Positions 11,201-17,611 of a stretch of DNA of 64,000 nucleotides are shown in pieces (the stretch's first letter is position 1; every line of letters starts with the position of its first letter). Below the pieces are notes generated by a model, which was not told where the DNA came from, did no database searches, and worked only from the letters and a program-made list of their open reading frames with translations. The stretch comes from UBA10438 sp964432155 (GTDB lineage: Bacteria; Bacteroidota; Ignavibacteria; Kapaibacteriales; Kapaibacteriaceae): positions 62,001 through 126,000 of the forward strand of contig CAYSMF010000005.1 in NCBI GenBank assembly GCA_964432155.1. The letters are read 5' to 3'. Made by a program: the position numbers and the translations under genes.

Positions 11201-13518
11201 CAATCACTGTTCAGTGGGGTACAGCTGGTACGGGCACGATCGCATGCACAGAGACAGTTCCTGGCTCTGACTGTATCACAACAGATCTCGATCAAATCGA
11301 CATCCGCCCAACACCAACACCACAAATCACAGGCGAAGTCAACCCATGCGGCAACGCAACGTTTGACTACACAACACCGCTCGTGACAGGTAACACGTAC
11401 ACATGGTCTGCTATCGGCGGTACAGGTGTACAGACGGCTCCAAACACATTCCGCGTAACGTGGACAGCTCCAGTATGGCCAAACACAACAGCAGCAAGCG
11501 TCACGGTTCGTGAAGACGTTGCTGACGTGCTCCCAGCTGGCTCATGCTTCGCTACAACAACGCTGAACGTCACGATCCGTCCGATCCCACCAGTACCAAC
11601 AATCACTGGCCCAACGGTTGTGTGTGCAACGAACTTGAACACAACACCTGCAACAGTGAATACGGCATCGTACACATCGAGCATCCCAACAATCACAGGT
11701 GCATCTGGCTCGCTCACACCGACATGGTCGGTAACAGGCGGTACAATCATCTCTGGTCAAGGCACGCTCACAGCAAACGTTCAATGGAACAACAACGGCT
11801 CGACACCGGTGACAGGTACAGTTTCTGTCCTCCACACATCGAGCTTCGGTTGCACAGCAACTGGTACGCTTAGCGTCACAGTTAACCCGCTTCCAACTCC
11901 ATCGATCGTTGGTGCTTCAAGCGCATGTCAGAACTCAGTCGAGAACTACAGCACAGTTGGTGTTCCAGGCAACGCATACGTATGGTCGCTCACAGGCGGT
12001 AACATCATCCGCTCTGGCCAAGGCACACCAAACATTGCAGTTGAATGGACACTCCCTGGTACAGCTACACTTCAGGTTTCTGAGACAAACGGCTTCGGCT
12101 GCACAGTCCTGAACCAGCGTACTGTAACGGTCAACGCACTCCCACAAGCAGCTCTGTCGGTCTCTGGACCAACAACATTCTGCCAAGGTGGTGACGTTAC
12201 GATCAGCGCTCCTCTCGGCTTCTCGAACTACGTCTGGAATACAGGTGAGACAGCACGTAGCATCGTTGTCCGCACAACTGGTAACTACTGGTGTGTTGTA
12301 ACAGATGCAAACGGTTGCTCGAATCGCTCAGACACAGTCCGCGTGAACGTGTTCCCAAGCGCTCTCCCAATCGTTACAATCAGCGGTCCACTCACATTCT
12401 GTGAAGGCGGCAGCGTAACACTCACGGCACCAGCTGGCTTCAACGGCTACCTGTGGTCGAACGGTGCAACAACGCAGTCAATCACAGTTACAGAGTCTGG
12501 CTCGTACACTGTATCGGTATCTGATGGCAACGGCTGTACTGGCACATCGACAGAAGTTGACGTGACAGTCTATGCTAAGCCAACACCAACACTCACAGTT
12601 GTTGGCGGTCCATTCTGCGCAGGCGACTCGGCTTCGATCAGCGCACCAGCTGGATACGTCAGCTACACATGGGTATCGCAGAACGGTGTATCGTATGGCA
12701 CAGGTCGCAACATCGTTGCAACAGCAAGCGATGTGATCTACTGCCAAGTTGTTGACATCAATGGTTGCACAGGTGTCTCGGACACAGTCAACCTTGTCTT
12801 CACACGCGTAGAAACACCAGTTGTTACGGTCAACGGCCCAACAACATTCTGCGAAGGTGGTGCAGTTACACTCACAGCTCCAGCAGGTTATTCAAGCTAC
12901 ATTTGGTCGAACGGTACAGTTGGTCGCACGATCACTGTTGACCGCGCAGGTGAGTACTATGTCACGGTTGCAACCCAGACATGTCCAGCTGTATCGGCCA
13001 AGACAGCAATCACAGTCAACAACCTCCCAGCGGTTCCAACGATCCAGCGTATGGGTGATGTGCTCACAGCGAACTCAACAGCTGCAACAGCATATCAGTG
13101 GATCCGCAACGGTGCTGACATGCCAGGTGCATCGAACAAGCAGCTCACGGTGAACCTCCCAGGTTCATACCGCGTCCGCATCACAGATGCAAATGGTTGT
13201 GAGAATACATCTGATGCATTCGACGTGATCCTCACGGATGTAAACGACGACGTAGTAGCAGGCCATCAGGCAGCACTCCGCGTATCGCCAAATCCAACGA
13301 GCGGTCGCTTCACCATCGAGACAGTCGTCAGCGAAGCTGGCCCAGTCCGCATCGAACTCGTCAACGCTCTTGGCGAACTCGTGATGACTCTGAACGAGGC
13401 ATCAGTTGCCGGTAACTTCCGCGCAACAGTAGACATGGGTACGCTCTCAGCCGGTGCTTACAACGTTGTTGTAACTGCAGGCAACCAGCGCTGGGTAGCT
13501 CGCATGGTCCGTCAGTAA
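2239..13518 (+). CDS. Giant secreted Ig/PKD-like repeat protein, T9SS cargo
   Basis: A 3,759-aa protein predicted to be exported and attached to the cell surface. I chose the ATG at 2239 over an open frame starting at 2059 because GGAGG sits 6 nt upstream and a signal peptide follows directly (basic start, hydrophobic LLLVMITTAGLL, cleavage near VHAQ). An N-terminal region of about 350 residues differs from the rest. It is followed by some 35-40 Ig/PKD-like modules of 80-90 residues, each opening with a Cys near VCxGS, a central YxWTVTGG, a VQW strand and a second Cys near the end. The pairs may form disulfides, but that is inference. The last 70 residues (SPNPTSGRFTIE ... LSAGAYNVVVTAG) are a type A Por sorting domain. 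Codon use is unlike its neighbours, with ACA and AAC very frequent. Likely roles are adhesion or a surface layer; no enzymatic domain is visible. Confidence 0.93.
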   Translation: MNRFDSAYSSGQRRVGLWLRALLLVMITTAGLLSSSSVHAQGTLTTSFGPNPVCAGSATTVTATLTPTAGVNIGYGAVGTPYNFANAFANVVALDDDQVSGQQLTAAGVIFPFHGENIDLGVNGFYIGSNGFITFRNAPLETQIAPRDLGAPGNGQTYNAIYLCNTDLSPQLGGGVVSWQYVAGVAGVDNILYVTFDNVPFFLPGGAPGAANVDRIRVQAKLYCAGSTGNLPGRVEIHIDYIDNNAAAINAAQNQTTIGLLNNCQAPAATIGLDRVAVPLAGYNDVTYAWNPAAPALAGTQVQFFQCPTPGVDCNGVGGTNVSTVFGAGPYTYSYAPPATTTNQSYFFYTRATMNNCQTVTSATAQLNATATPSNPTSISGNQNVCQGGSVTYTATRTVTGSTFTWSTSASGVGASIVTGGTGNDQATITFPSGGSIGGTSYNITLTETNPAAPTCASAAITFANRVTVYTVPSGSISVGTPTQCANATTTVSSSLNAPTGTTYNWSITTNPTGASLSSTTIQNPTITFPIAAVVQPTGAQTTTVQVIVANGPSNLCSATFQANLVINPVPDTNTVVSSPTATCPNQNVNYTITAGASGTISGGNTYTYSASGLAYTWQGGYINGTSTASTTRTLQWTTAAGGTGTVTVVETTPSGCTRTYSTTTTVHALPAPSIVGANTPCQFLASATGNPSFQTAPTPLNYTYGLASGNVANGYRWVVTGGNIVAANAATTTTLPATSTNTGGSSVGGNFNTGVTQVTVQWTATGAQSISCVENTVNGCQATTTMAVTVTASPVAADFAITGAGIGASTIPCAGTTPTYTVSGAGSHTISISGNSSISAATGGLSISGSQVTGTGAGTFDVTWGSGASGTITHEYTVGGCASVETYTISIQPLPSFTITPPSGTLCGGNSYTWNVSGLVNAGGTPTYNWTEVSDPSAIGTPGVNTGSSFTVAFSNPGAAASYEVSCVVTGSAPTSCVSATVTSTVTITPTPSAPTAPAPAVSCSSDPNQTRTHTYTFTGTAGATLNWSVSGAPAGTTTVGSVTLPNSFTVTWGQIARNSAAAPTSQAVTVSATQTVAGCTSTSASTTTTLYAMPADAPIATTGGAPALTSLCAGTTVPVGLTVTTNGSAGQPGVNYTWSASGVTLSGGAGLTNSITNLGGAGSKSITVTATDAVGGCFTVTTTNFTVAPVPTPSISGNTSVCQEINDPVGQSHGAAWTHTYNYQTTQVPGNSYGWQITEGFIVAYSTNNGGSWITPAGNVTAVGSQTLAATVDASRIRVVFYGTTPGKVKVTETFPGGAGCGTTTPDYNVNFNPRPTSQTIGTSTANVCSGSNGTVTLASSQVNWTYRLQISSNGGGTWTNTTVATQAGTGAGLTFTVPAAELAFTATAPTATTYTFRAVATSSGASLVTGCGPYVVSGTTAINVHGIPPTPTLAVSAGSERTCFGTSINFTATGTVTWANYVLERSPVGAGTWTNVGTFAGAAGSINLSDNTSPAGGIPTLASPNYDFRVRAVSTTNPPACESGNSATVATTVFALPTNPGVTISPNPVCFEENFTVTLATTQAGVIYEVRKGGVSLSPAVTVLGDGTGKTLTINSAYLMPTTTMASNPSTSSNVTVDVSAALVQNATHTRDIPAGGCLQSYGSTVVTVLEKPVASISSSATACGGSSTVFTPGNVTPAPNQFFNWVITTTPPAGTTPTFANRTVNNTVNPFTVTWGDYAVSCNPVAGSPETQTQTVRLIAENANGCFDTTTRTITLYPTPFDAFIQGDATACVYGGYEEHIKTYSVKRTLGASCTFPTGTSYAWSMSTGTVSGTVRSGQGTSEIIGEWNTTGGSGTGTVTCVITLPASWGACAATKSMNVTVYPLPTPAIVGPTDVCQNNAGSPTSTSNYTSTLYTGDTYKWDVVGGTITTPGGATGAGTVASPSTVTALNGNNITVTWGSTPTNTATVTLTETTPAGCVARNTITVNVRATPTPVISGPTTMCDNAVATFSTANNAPNNTYNWTITGNGTITAGANTASATVLSGTLAGGNFTITVTETVTATTCSKTVSQVVSLVATPVPTITRVTAGGTVGGACVNQTITYGNSDATTGTFGYLWTVSGNGAISGANNAATVAVNWTTTGTGTVTLSKWHSATQCTTTVAQNVTVVNPPAPAITGATNVCGNSTQTYSTTNNAGSTYSWTIGNATILSGSGTNALTVKWNNPAAGTTNSTTITVVETNTASGCSNSASVVVTTRYQPIAQTIAGATQACTYDAVNNAANYTYSVANNTGSAYNWTIAGGTIQSGQATNSVAVRWTNVGTQSISVTESDASALCSVTSTLNVAVTAQPVPVISGDLTVCATDTEVYSTPVAAGSTYSWTVSGTAADRTIVSGSNANAVTVQWLTAGTRTLTVTETAGLCSATATATVTVNATPTQTAINGLATVCNGSTQNYNVTNVGGQNYNWTVTGGTIVSGAGTSAISVQWTTVGTQTVAVTITTAGTSCSTSLTRNVAVEDQPAPAITGTSPVCTGSTTSYSTPAVAGHTYQWTLSGGGTAVSGSTSNTFNVAWTTAGTHTVTVTQRNASANCQATATMNVVVNQTPTQTAINGPAVVCNGSTQNYNVTSIAGQTYNWTVTGGSITAGAGTNAISVQWTTLGNQTVNVTVGTAGTSCAVSLTRNVTVEEQPNPYVAGPTVVCTGETAEYSTDDNFQHSYVWTLSGGGTIVSNPASSTINVAWATAGTWTLSVTQTNASGNCSRTQSATVTVRQTPTATAITRVTPGGNLNQACQGQQITYSTPANAASSFLWTVAGGTIVGSATSNQVVVNWQTQGNGTITVTETTNGTTCATTRTANVAVGYQPTPAIDGARVVCIDKTHTYATLTVPGSTYNWSITPTNVFQTVAGYPAASEITVRWIQPGLHTMTVTETALGGFCVGVQTINVRVNPIPTPAITSATGYGSPNTRRPGVVCNGSTHNYSVTATPDNVFQWTVTGGTILSGQNTNAITVQWGTAGTGTIACTETVPGSDCITTDLDQIDIRPTPTPQITGEVNPCGNATFDYTTPLVTGNTYTWSAIGGTGVQTAPNTFRVTWTAPVWPNTTAASVTVREDVADVLPAGSCFATTTLNVTIRPIPPVPTITGPTVVCATNLNTTPATVNTASYTSSIPTITGASGSLTPTWSVTGGTIISGQGTLTANVQWNNNGSTPVTGTVSVLHTSSFGCTATGTLSVTVNPLPTPSIVGASSACQNSVENYSTVGVPGNAYVWSLTGGNIIRSGQGTPNIAVEWTLPGTATLQVSETNGFGCTVLNQRTVTVNALPQAALSVSGPTTFCQGGDVTISAPLGFSNYVWNTGETARSIVVRTTGNYWCVVTDANGCSNRSDTVRVNVFPSALPIVTISGPLTFCEGGSVTLTAPAGFNGYLWSNGATTQSITVTESGSYTVSVSDGNGCTGTSTEVDVTVYAKPTPTLTVVGGPFCAGDSASISAPAGYVSYTWVSQNGVSYGTGRNIVATASDVIYCQVVDINGCTGVSDTVNLVFTRVETPVVTVNGPTTFCEGGAVTLTAPAGYSSYIWSNGTVGRTITVDRAGEYYVTVATQTCPAVSAKTAITVNNLPAVPTIQRMGDVLTANSTAATAYQWIRNGADMPGASNKQLTVNLPGSYRVRITDANGCENTSDAFDVILTDVNDDVVAGHQAALRVSPNPTSGRFTIETVVSEAGPVRIELVNALGELVMTLNEASVAGNFRATVDMGTLSAGAYNVVVTAGNQRWVARMVRQ
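9490..10497 (+). repeat. Tandem 504-bp higher-order repeat in the giant gene
   Basis: Two successive 504-bp units (9490-9993 and 9994-10497; residues 2418-2585 and 2586-2753) each encode a pair of Ig/PKD modules. The first module of each unit starts TPTQTAING and contains VCNGSTQNYNVT; the second contains YxWTLSGGGT. A third, more diverged copy starts at 10498, exactly 504 bp on, with TPTATAITR. The duplicated unit is therefore a module pair, not a single module. Confidence 0.8.
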
Positions 13519-13543
13519 TCTGACATTCCGACCAGAATTGGTC

Positions 13544-13582
13544 AAACGGGGACGCACTTCGGTGCGTCCCCGTTTTTATTTT
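13544..13582 (+). terminator. Rho-independent terminator with a UUCG loop
   Basis: A 14-bp perfect stem (13544-13557 with 13562-13575; core ACGGGGACGCAC) closed by a TTCG tetraloop in C(UUCG)G context. The T-rich tract TTTTTATTTT follows. It lies 26 bp after the stop of the giant gene and should end its transcript efficiently. Confidence 0.95.
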
Positions 13583-13613
13583 AGTGCCGGGGCCGTCAAC
13601 ACATCATCACGCT

Positions 13614-15917
13614 ATGCATCGCTTACTCAAGCATCTCTTACTGACGGCATGCATCCTGGTTGCAGGATGGACGCAGCTTCGCGCGCAGTGGGAAGAGGTG
13701 CAATTGCCCGCCCCCTACAGTCGCGGCTATTACCTCGATGTATTCTTTCTTCCATCAGACCCACAGTATGGCTGGGCCTGCAGTATCGAGGGATACATCA
13801 TTCGTACGACCGACGGTGGACAGTCGTGGCAGGGAACGCAGATCCCTAATGCGTTTCTGGAGTATGTGCAGTTTCTGACCCCGCAGATTGGCTATGCGTC
13901 AGGTGAGGCCGGTGTGTTCCGCAGCAGTGATGGCGGACGATCCTGGCAGGACATTACACCGTTCGATCCAAATCGTGAAAAAGGATGGGGCTCGTTCTGG
14001 ATCAATCAACGCGAGGGCTTGTACTTCGTTGGTGGATGTGCGACGGGACTGCAAGGATTTTTCCGAACAACAGATGCAGGACAGTCTTGGTCGGTGTTCT
14101 ACACAAGTGAACCACTATCAGGGTTGTCCGACGGACTCATCTTTCGTGATGGTTCTGGATTTGCTGTGAGTAGCGGTGTTCTGTGGCGGACAGAAGACTT
14201 TGGTCGCACATGGCGGTACTACTCAAGCACTGGTGCGAAGATCTGGACAGAAGAAATTGCGATTGCAGGTAACTCGATTCTTCTGCCAACATCAGGCACG
14301 AACTGCGATGGCAACACACGCGGTGTGGGGAGTCTGCGGTTTAGTCGCGATGCCGGTCGCACATGGCGCGAGTCGCCAACAGGAAGCAATATGTTCGGCA
14401 CCTTCCTCATCGATGAACGACGAGGTTGGGGTGTCGGCGATGCACGCACCGTGCTCTACACCGAAGACTACGGACAAACATGGACGCGTCGTAATTGTGG
14501 TATCCGCGGCAATGTCGACGATGTCTGGTTTATCAACGATACGCTCGGATGGTGTGTTGGTGAAGGCATCTATCGCACAAACTTCTCAGCACCTAAGCCC
14601 GAAGTATCGATCGAGCCAAGTGCACGCGTTGTTGAATTGTGCGAGGGCGAAACGCTTGATGTGCGTGTGATCACATCGCTCACGGCGATCAAATGGAACG
14701 ATGGTCCTTCAGCATCAACGCGCACATTGACCACGGCTGGCGTGTATACGGTCTCCGTCTACGATCCCGCCACATGCCAGAGTGCAAGCGATACCATTGA
14801 GCTCCGCTTCCGTCCGTCAGTCGAGCCAACGATCACACTCTCGAAACCTTCCGTATGCGAGGGTGATAGTCTCACGCTCACTGTCGAGGGTCCGTTCGTC
14901 TCGTATCTCTGGAGCACAGGCGCAACCACGCAGAGCATTACTGTTCGCACGGCCGGACAGTATCGGTGCACTGTGGTTGATACCAACGGATGCACCCGCA
15001 GTGCAACAGCAACTGCGATCATCCATCCCAATCCAGAGCCAACGATTGCAGCAAATCGTGCACTCCGCATCTGTCTCGATGAAACCGTAACACTGACTGC
15101 ACCCGAAGGCTTCGATGTGTACCGTTGGAGCAGTGGCGAATCATCGCAGAGTATCACCGTTGGTGAAGGGGGCTCGTGGTTCGTCACCGTGATTGATTCA
15201 TTTGGCTGCGTTGGTGTGTCGGATACCGTCACGGTGGTCAAACTCGAAACACGTAATAAGGCAGAGATTCAGTTTGCATCGGCATCCGATTCGAGTATCG
15301 TGATCGCCGATCATCCGATTGGTACGTTGTCGTGCGGCGAGGTGGTGATTCGTAATCGATCAACCACAGAGCCGCTGGTGATTTCACGTCCGTATCTCTT
15401 GGGCAACGTATTCATCTCGATTCCGCAGTCGCAATTGCCGGTCGTGATCGCACCCCAAGCTATTGGTCGGTTTACGCTGTGTGCGTCGGCGATCGATACT
15501 GGGCGCGTTGTCGATACGCTTGCCATCCCCGACACGTGTTCAACGTGGTTTATTCCTGTGCGGAGTAATGGACAGCCCCTTCTCTTCCAAGGAACGTCAC
15601 GATGCAATGTTGACGTGATGACCCTGGTGTATTCATCGGGCGATGCTTGGCGTCTGTCCGACCCGTTTCCGATGCCGCTGAGCGGCGAGGGACGCATTGG
15701 GGCGCTGCTGGTGCGCGGAGCGCCGCAGCGAGACCTCCACGCGGTTCTGTGCGACGTTACGGGACGTGTCGTGGGTGAGTGGCGCCAACACGTGCAGCAA
15801 GGGGCTGCCACCGATCTCACGATCGACGTATCGAACTGTTCGCCAGGATCCTACACACTTCACGTTCTGTCCGAAGGCGTCCGCCTTCGCTCATCGACAA
15901 TCCTTGTGCACCGCTAA
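13614..15917 (+). CDS. Secreted Asp-box propeller protein with Ig-like repeats
   Basis: 767 aa. The ATG at 13614 is preferred over the GTG at 13584 because it starts directly at a signal peptide (HRLLKHLLLTACILVAG, cleavage near LRAQ). Residues of about 25-340 hold repeated Asp-box motifs (TTDGGQSW, SSDGGRSW, TTDAGQSW, TEDFGRTW, SRDAGRTW, TEDYGQTW), as in Ycf48/sialidase-like propellers. Three Ig-like modules follow, with LCEGETLDV, VCEGDSLTLTV and ICLDETVTLTA. The end (DVTGRVVGEWR ... SPGSYTLHVLSEG) resembles a Por sorting domain, so T9SS export to the surface is likely. There is no strong ribosome binding site; TATTTTAG at 13577-13584, one base off the -7 consensus, could be its promoter. 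The substrate is unknown, and there is no sign of a catalytic sialidase site. Confidence 0.85.
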   Translation: MHRLLKHLLLTACILVAGWTQLRAQWEEVQLPAPYSRGYYLDVFFLPSDPQYGWACSIEGYIIRTTDGGQSWQGTQIPNAFLEYVQFLTPQIGYASGEAGVFRSSDGGRSWQDITPFDPNREKGWGSFWINQREGLYFVGGCATGLQGFFRTTDAGQSWSVFYTSEPLSGLSDGLIFRDGSGFAVSSGVLWRTEDFGRTWRYYSSTGAKIWTEEIAIAGNSILLPTSGTNCDGNTRGVGSLRFSRDAGRTWRESPTGSNMFGTFLIDERRGWGVGDARTVLYTEDYGQTWTRRNCGIRGNVDDVWFINDTLGWCVGEGIYRTNFSAPKPEVSIEPSARVVELCEGETLDVRVITSLTAIKWNDGPSASTRTLTTAGVYTVSVYDPATCQSASDTIELRFRPSVEPTITLSKPSVCEGDSLTLTVEGPFVSYLWSTGATTQSITVRTAGQYRCTVVDTNGCTRSATATAIIHPNPEPTIAANRALRICLDETVTLTAPEGFDVYRWSSGESSQSITVGEGGSWFVTVIDSFGCVGVSDTVTVVKLETRNKAEIQFASASDSSIVIADHPIGTLSCGEVVIRNRSTTEPLVISRPYLLGNVFISIPQSQLPVVIAPQAIGRFTLCASAIDTGRVVDTLAIPDTCSTWFIPVRSNGQPLLFQGTSRCNVDVMTLVYSSGDAWRLSDPFPMPLSGEGRIGALLVRGAPQRDLHAVLCDVTGRVVGEWRQHVQQGAATDLTIDVSNCSPGSYTLHVLSEGVRLRSSTILVHR

Positions 15918-15951
15918 CAAGGAAGTCTGGGGTAATCAGACACAGCTGTCT

Positions 15952-15959
15952 TATTTTTG
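15952..15959 (+). promoter_or_regulatory. -7 box (TATTTTTG) of a probable leaderless paaB mRNA
   Basis: A perfect TAnnTTTG match ending 4 nt before the paaB ATG. There is no Shine-Dalgarno sequence, and no clear -33 element at the expected spacing (only TCTG at 15926-15929). The transcription start should fall on or next to the A of the start codon. Confidence 0.65.
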
Positions 15960-15963
15960 CGTT

Positions 15964-16359
15964 ATGGCTACGATCATTTCTCTCGACCCGCGCGTCACGC
16001 GGATGAATCTCGACGCGGAGCAAACAGCTCCCGTGGAACCAAAACCTGAGCTCGACCAGTTTCAGACCTTCGAGGTGTTTCACCAGGCGAAGACTGGTGC
16101 ACACCACACCCACGTGGGCTGTGTTCATGCTCCAAGCCACGAGCTCGCGCTTCTGCTTGCGAAGGAACAGTATGGTCGACGTGGTCAGACGACGAACCTG
16201 TGGGTTGTGAATACACGCGATGTGTTCACGATGTCTGCAGAAGATGCCGACATCTTCGCGACGACGCCGGAGAAGAAGTATCGCGACGTTGGTGCGTATA
16301 TGGTCCGCAACAAGGTCGAAGCCTTTAAGAAGCAATCCCAGGAAGGAACAACAGAATGA
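15964..16359 (+). CDS. paaB: Phenylacetyl-CoA epoxidase subunit PaaB
   Basis: 131 aa. PaaB is the small structural subunit of the ring-1,2-phenylacetyl-CoA epoxidase, the oxygen-dependent step of aerobic phenylacetate breakdown. The family core starts at about residue 30 (LDQFQTFEVFHQAKTG, then VGCVHAPSHELALLLAKEQYGRR and NLWVV). It has an N-terminal extension of about 30 residues with LDPRVTRMNL. The ATG at 15964 follows a TATTTTTG box by 4 nt, so the message is probably leaderless. The stop overlaps the paaC start (ATGA). The catalytic subunit gene paaA, which usually lies directly upstream, is not present here. Confidence 0.9.
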   Translation: MATIISLDPRVTRMNLDAEQTAPVEPKPELDQFQTFEVFHQAKTGAHHTHVGCVHAPSHELALLLAKEQYGRRGQTTNLWVVNTRDVFTMSAEDADIFATTPEKKYRDVGAYMVRNKVEAFKKQSQEGTTE

Positions 16360-17111
16360 ACACGGCTGCTCTTGCAGATCTCTGCTATCGCATGGCAGAT
16401 GATGAGTTGATCCTTGCACACCGCCACTCGGAGTGGACCGGACTGGGTCCGATTCTCGAAGAAGATATTGCGTTTTCATCAATCGCTCAGGACAAGCTTG
16501 GTCATGCCCAAGCGCTCTATGCAATCATGCATGAGCACTGCGGCGAGCCAGAGCCTGATACGGCAGCCTTCATGCGGAACGCAGCACAGATGCGTTGCTC
16601 GCAGTTCGTCGAGCTTCCTATCGGCGAGTACGATTTCTCGCTGGTGCGACACTTCTTATTCGATGTTGCAGAGTATGTGCGCTGGACCGCACTGATGCAG
16701 AGTAGCGTCGAGCCGCTCGCAAAGCTTGCACGGAAGATTCACGGCGAACTGAAGTATCATCTCTACCATGCACAAACGTGGATGGTTCAGCTGGGTGCGA
16801 AGGGGAACGAAGAATCACACGCACGCATGCAGTCCGCACTGCGCGAAGCATGGCCGTATGCGCTCGGCATGTTCGAGCCAGGCAATCACGAGCAGGCGTT
16901 GATCGACGAAGGTATCTACATCGGCGAAGAAGCAACGCAAGAGCGTTGGATCGCGATGGTCACTGAACTCCTCGCATCGTCAACACTCGAAATCCCATCG
17001 TCGACCGAAGCACATCTGGGCGGACGAAAGGGATATCATACAGATCATCTACAACCACTCCTCGATGAAATGACTGAGGTGTATCGCCTCGATCCATCGG
17101 CAGAATGGTGA
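16356..17111 (+). CDS. paaC: Phenylacetyl-CoA epoxidase subunit PaaC
   Basis: 251 aa, the usual length for PaaC, the ferritin-like subunit that pairs with PaaA in the epoxidase complex. Conserved features are the helical stretch LADDELILAHR-like at residues 12-23 (YRMADDELILAHRHSEW), EDIAFSSIAQDKLGHAQ, and KIHGELKYHLYHAQTW, which keep the family pattern of Glu/His residues in a four-helix bundle. It overlaps paaB by 4 nt and lies 1 nt before paaD, so the three genes form one operon. PaaC is thought to be structural, whereas PaaA carries the working di-iron site. Confidence 0.92.
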   Translation: MNTAALADLCYRMADDELILAHRHSEWTGLGPILEEDIAFSSIAQDKLGHAQALYAIMHEHCGEPEPDTAAFMRNAAQMRCSQFVELPIGEYDFSLVRHFLFDVAEYVRWTALMQSSVEPLAKLARKIHGELKYHLYHAQTWMVQLGAKGNEESHARMQSALREAWPYALGMFEPGNHEQALIDEGIYIGEEATQERWIAMVTELLASSTLEIPSSTEAHLGGRKGYHTDHLQPLLDEMTEVYRLDPSAEW

Positions 17112-17112
17112 T

Positions 17113-17595
17113 ATGACAACGCACGACGTCTATGATGCGCTACTCGCTGTTCGCGACCCGGAGATTCCGACAATCTCGGTGGTCGACATGGGCATTATCA
17201 CCAATGTCGATGTGCGCAGTGACGACGATGTCTATGTAACAATGACGCCGACGTTTGTCGGATGCCCAGCGATTGATGTCATGCGTAGCGATGTCGAAGC
17301 TGCTGTTCGCGGACTTGGCGTTACAAACGTGACGGTCGATGTGAACTTTGATGAGCCATGGACAACGAATCGTCTTACCGAAGCTGGTCGTGCAGCACTC
17401 CTCAAGCATGGATTGGCGCCACCTGAAGAGTTTGATACGCTGACGCTAAAGCTGGACGTGCTGAATAATGTTGCGTGTCCGTACTGCGGATCGCGTGATA
17501 CCGATCTGAAGAGTCCGTTCGGACCTACCTTGTGTCGCTCGTTGCACTACTGCAACGCATGTCTACAAGCCTTCGAGGGCTTTAAGCCGGTCTAA
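17113..17595 (+). CDS. paaD: PaaD, MIP18-family assembly factor for the epoxidase
   Basis: 160 aa. Residues of about 5-100 form the MIP18/DUF59 domain (LLAVRDPEIPTISVVDMGII, then MTPTFVGCPAIDVMRSDV, with the conserved Cys in VGCPA). The C-terminus holds a zinc-finger-like Cys set (CPYCGS ... CRSLHYCNAC) typical of PaaD as opposed to SufT or other MIP18 proteins. Its accepted role is maturation of the Paa epoxidase metal centre. It is the last gene of the paaBCD cluster, and the convergent TonB-receptor gene begins 16 bp after its stop. No terminator is visible between them. There is no paaE, the reductase gene, in this neighbourhood. Confidence 0.92.
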   Translation: MTTHDVYDALLAVRDPEIPTISVVDMGIITNVDVRSDDDVYVTMTPTFVGCPAIDVMRSDVEAAVRGLGVTNVTVDVNFDEPWTTNRLTEAGRAALLKHGLAPPEEFDTLTLKLDVLNNVACPYCGSRDTDLKSPFGPTLCRSLHYCNACLQAFEGFKPV

Positions 17596-17611
17596 GCTAC
17601 TGCCGCTACAC

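Noticed and set aside
10462..11325. 287-aa Cys-rich antisense frame inside the giant gene
   Set aside because: Repeats of ACA/AAC codons on the coding strand produce long Cys-rich open frames on the other strand; no start signal.
2239..13518. The repeat-rich stretch as a CRISPR or satellite array
   Set aside because: The repeats are protein modules of 240-270 bp in one open frame, not short identical repeats with unique spacers.
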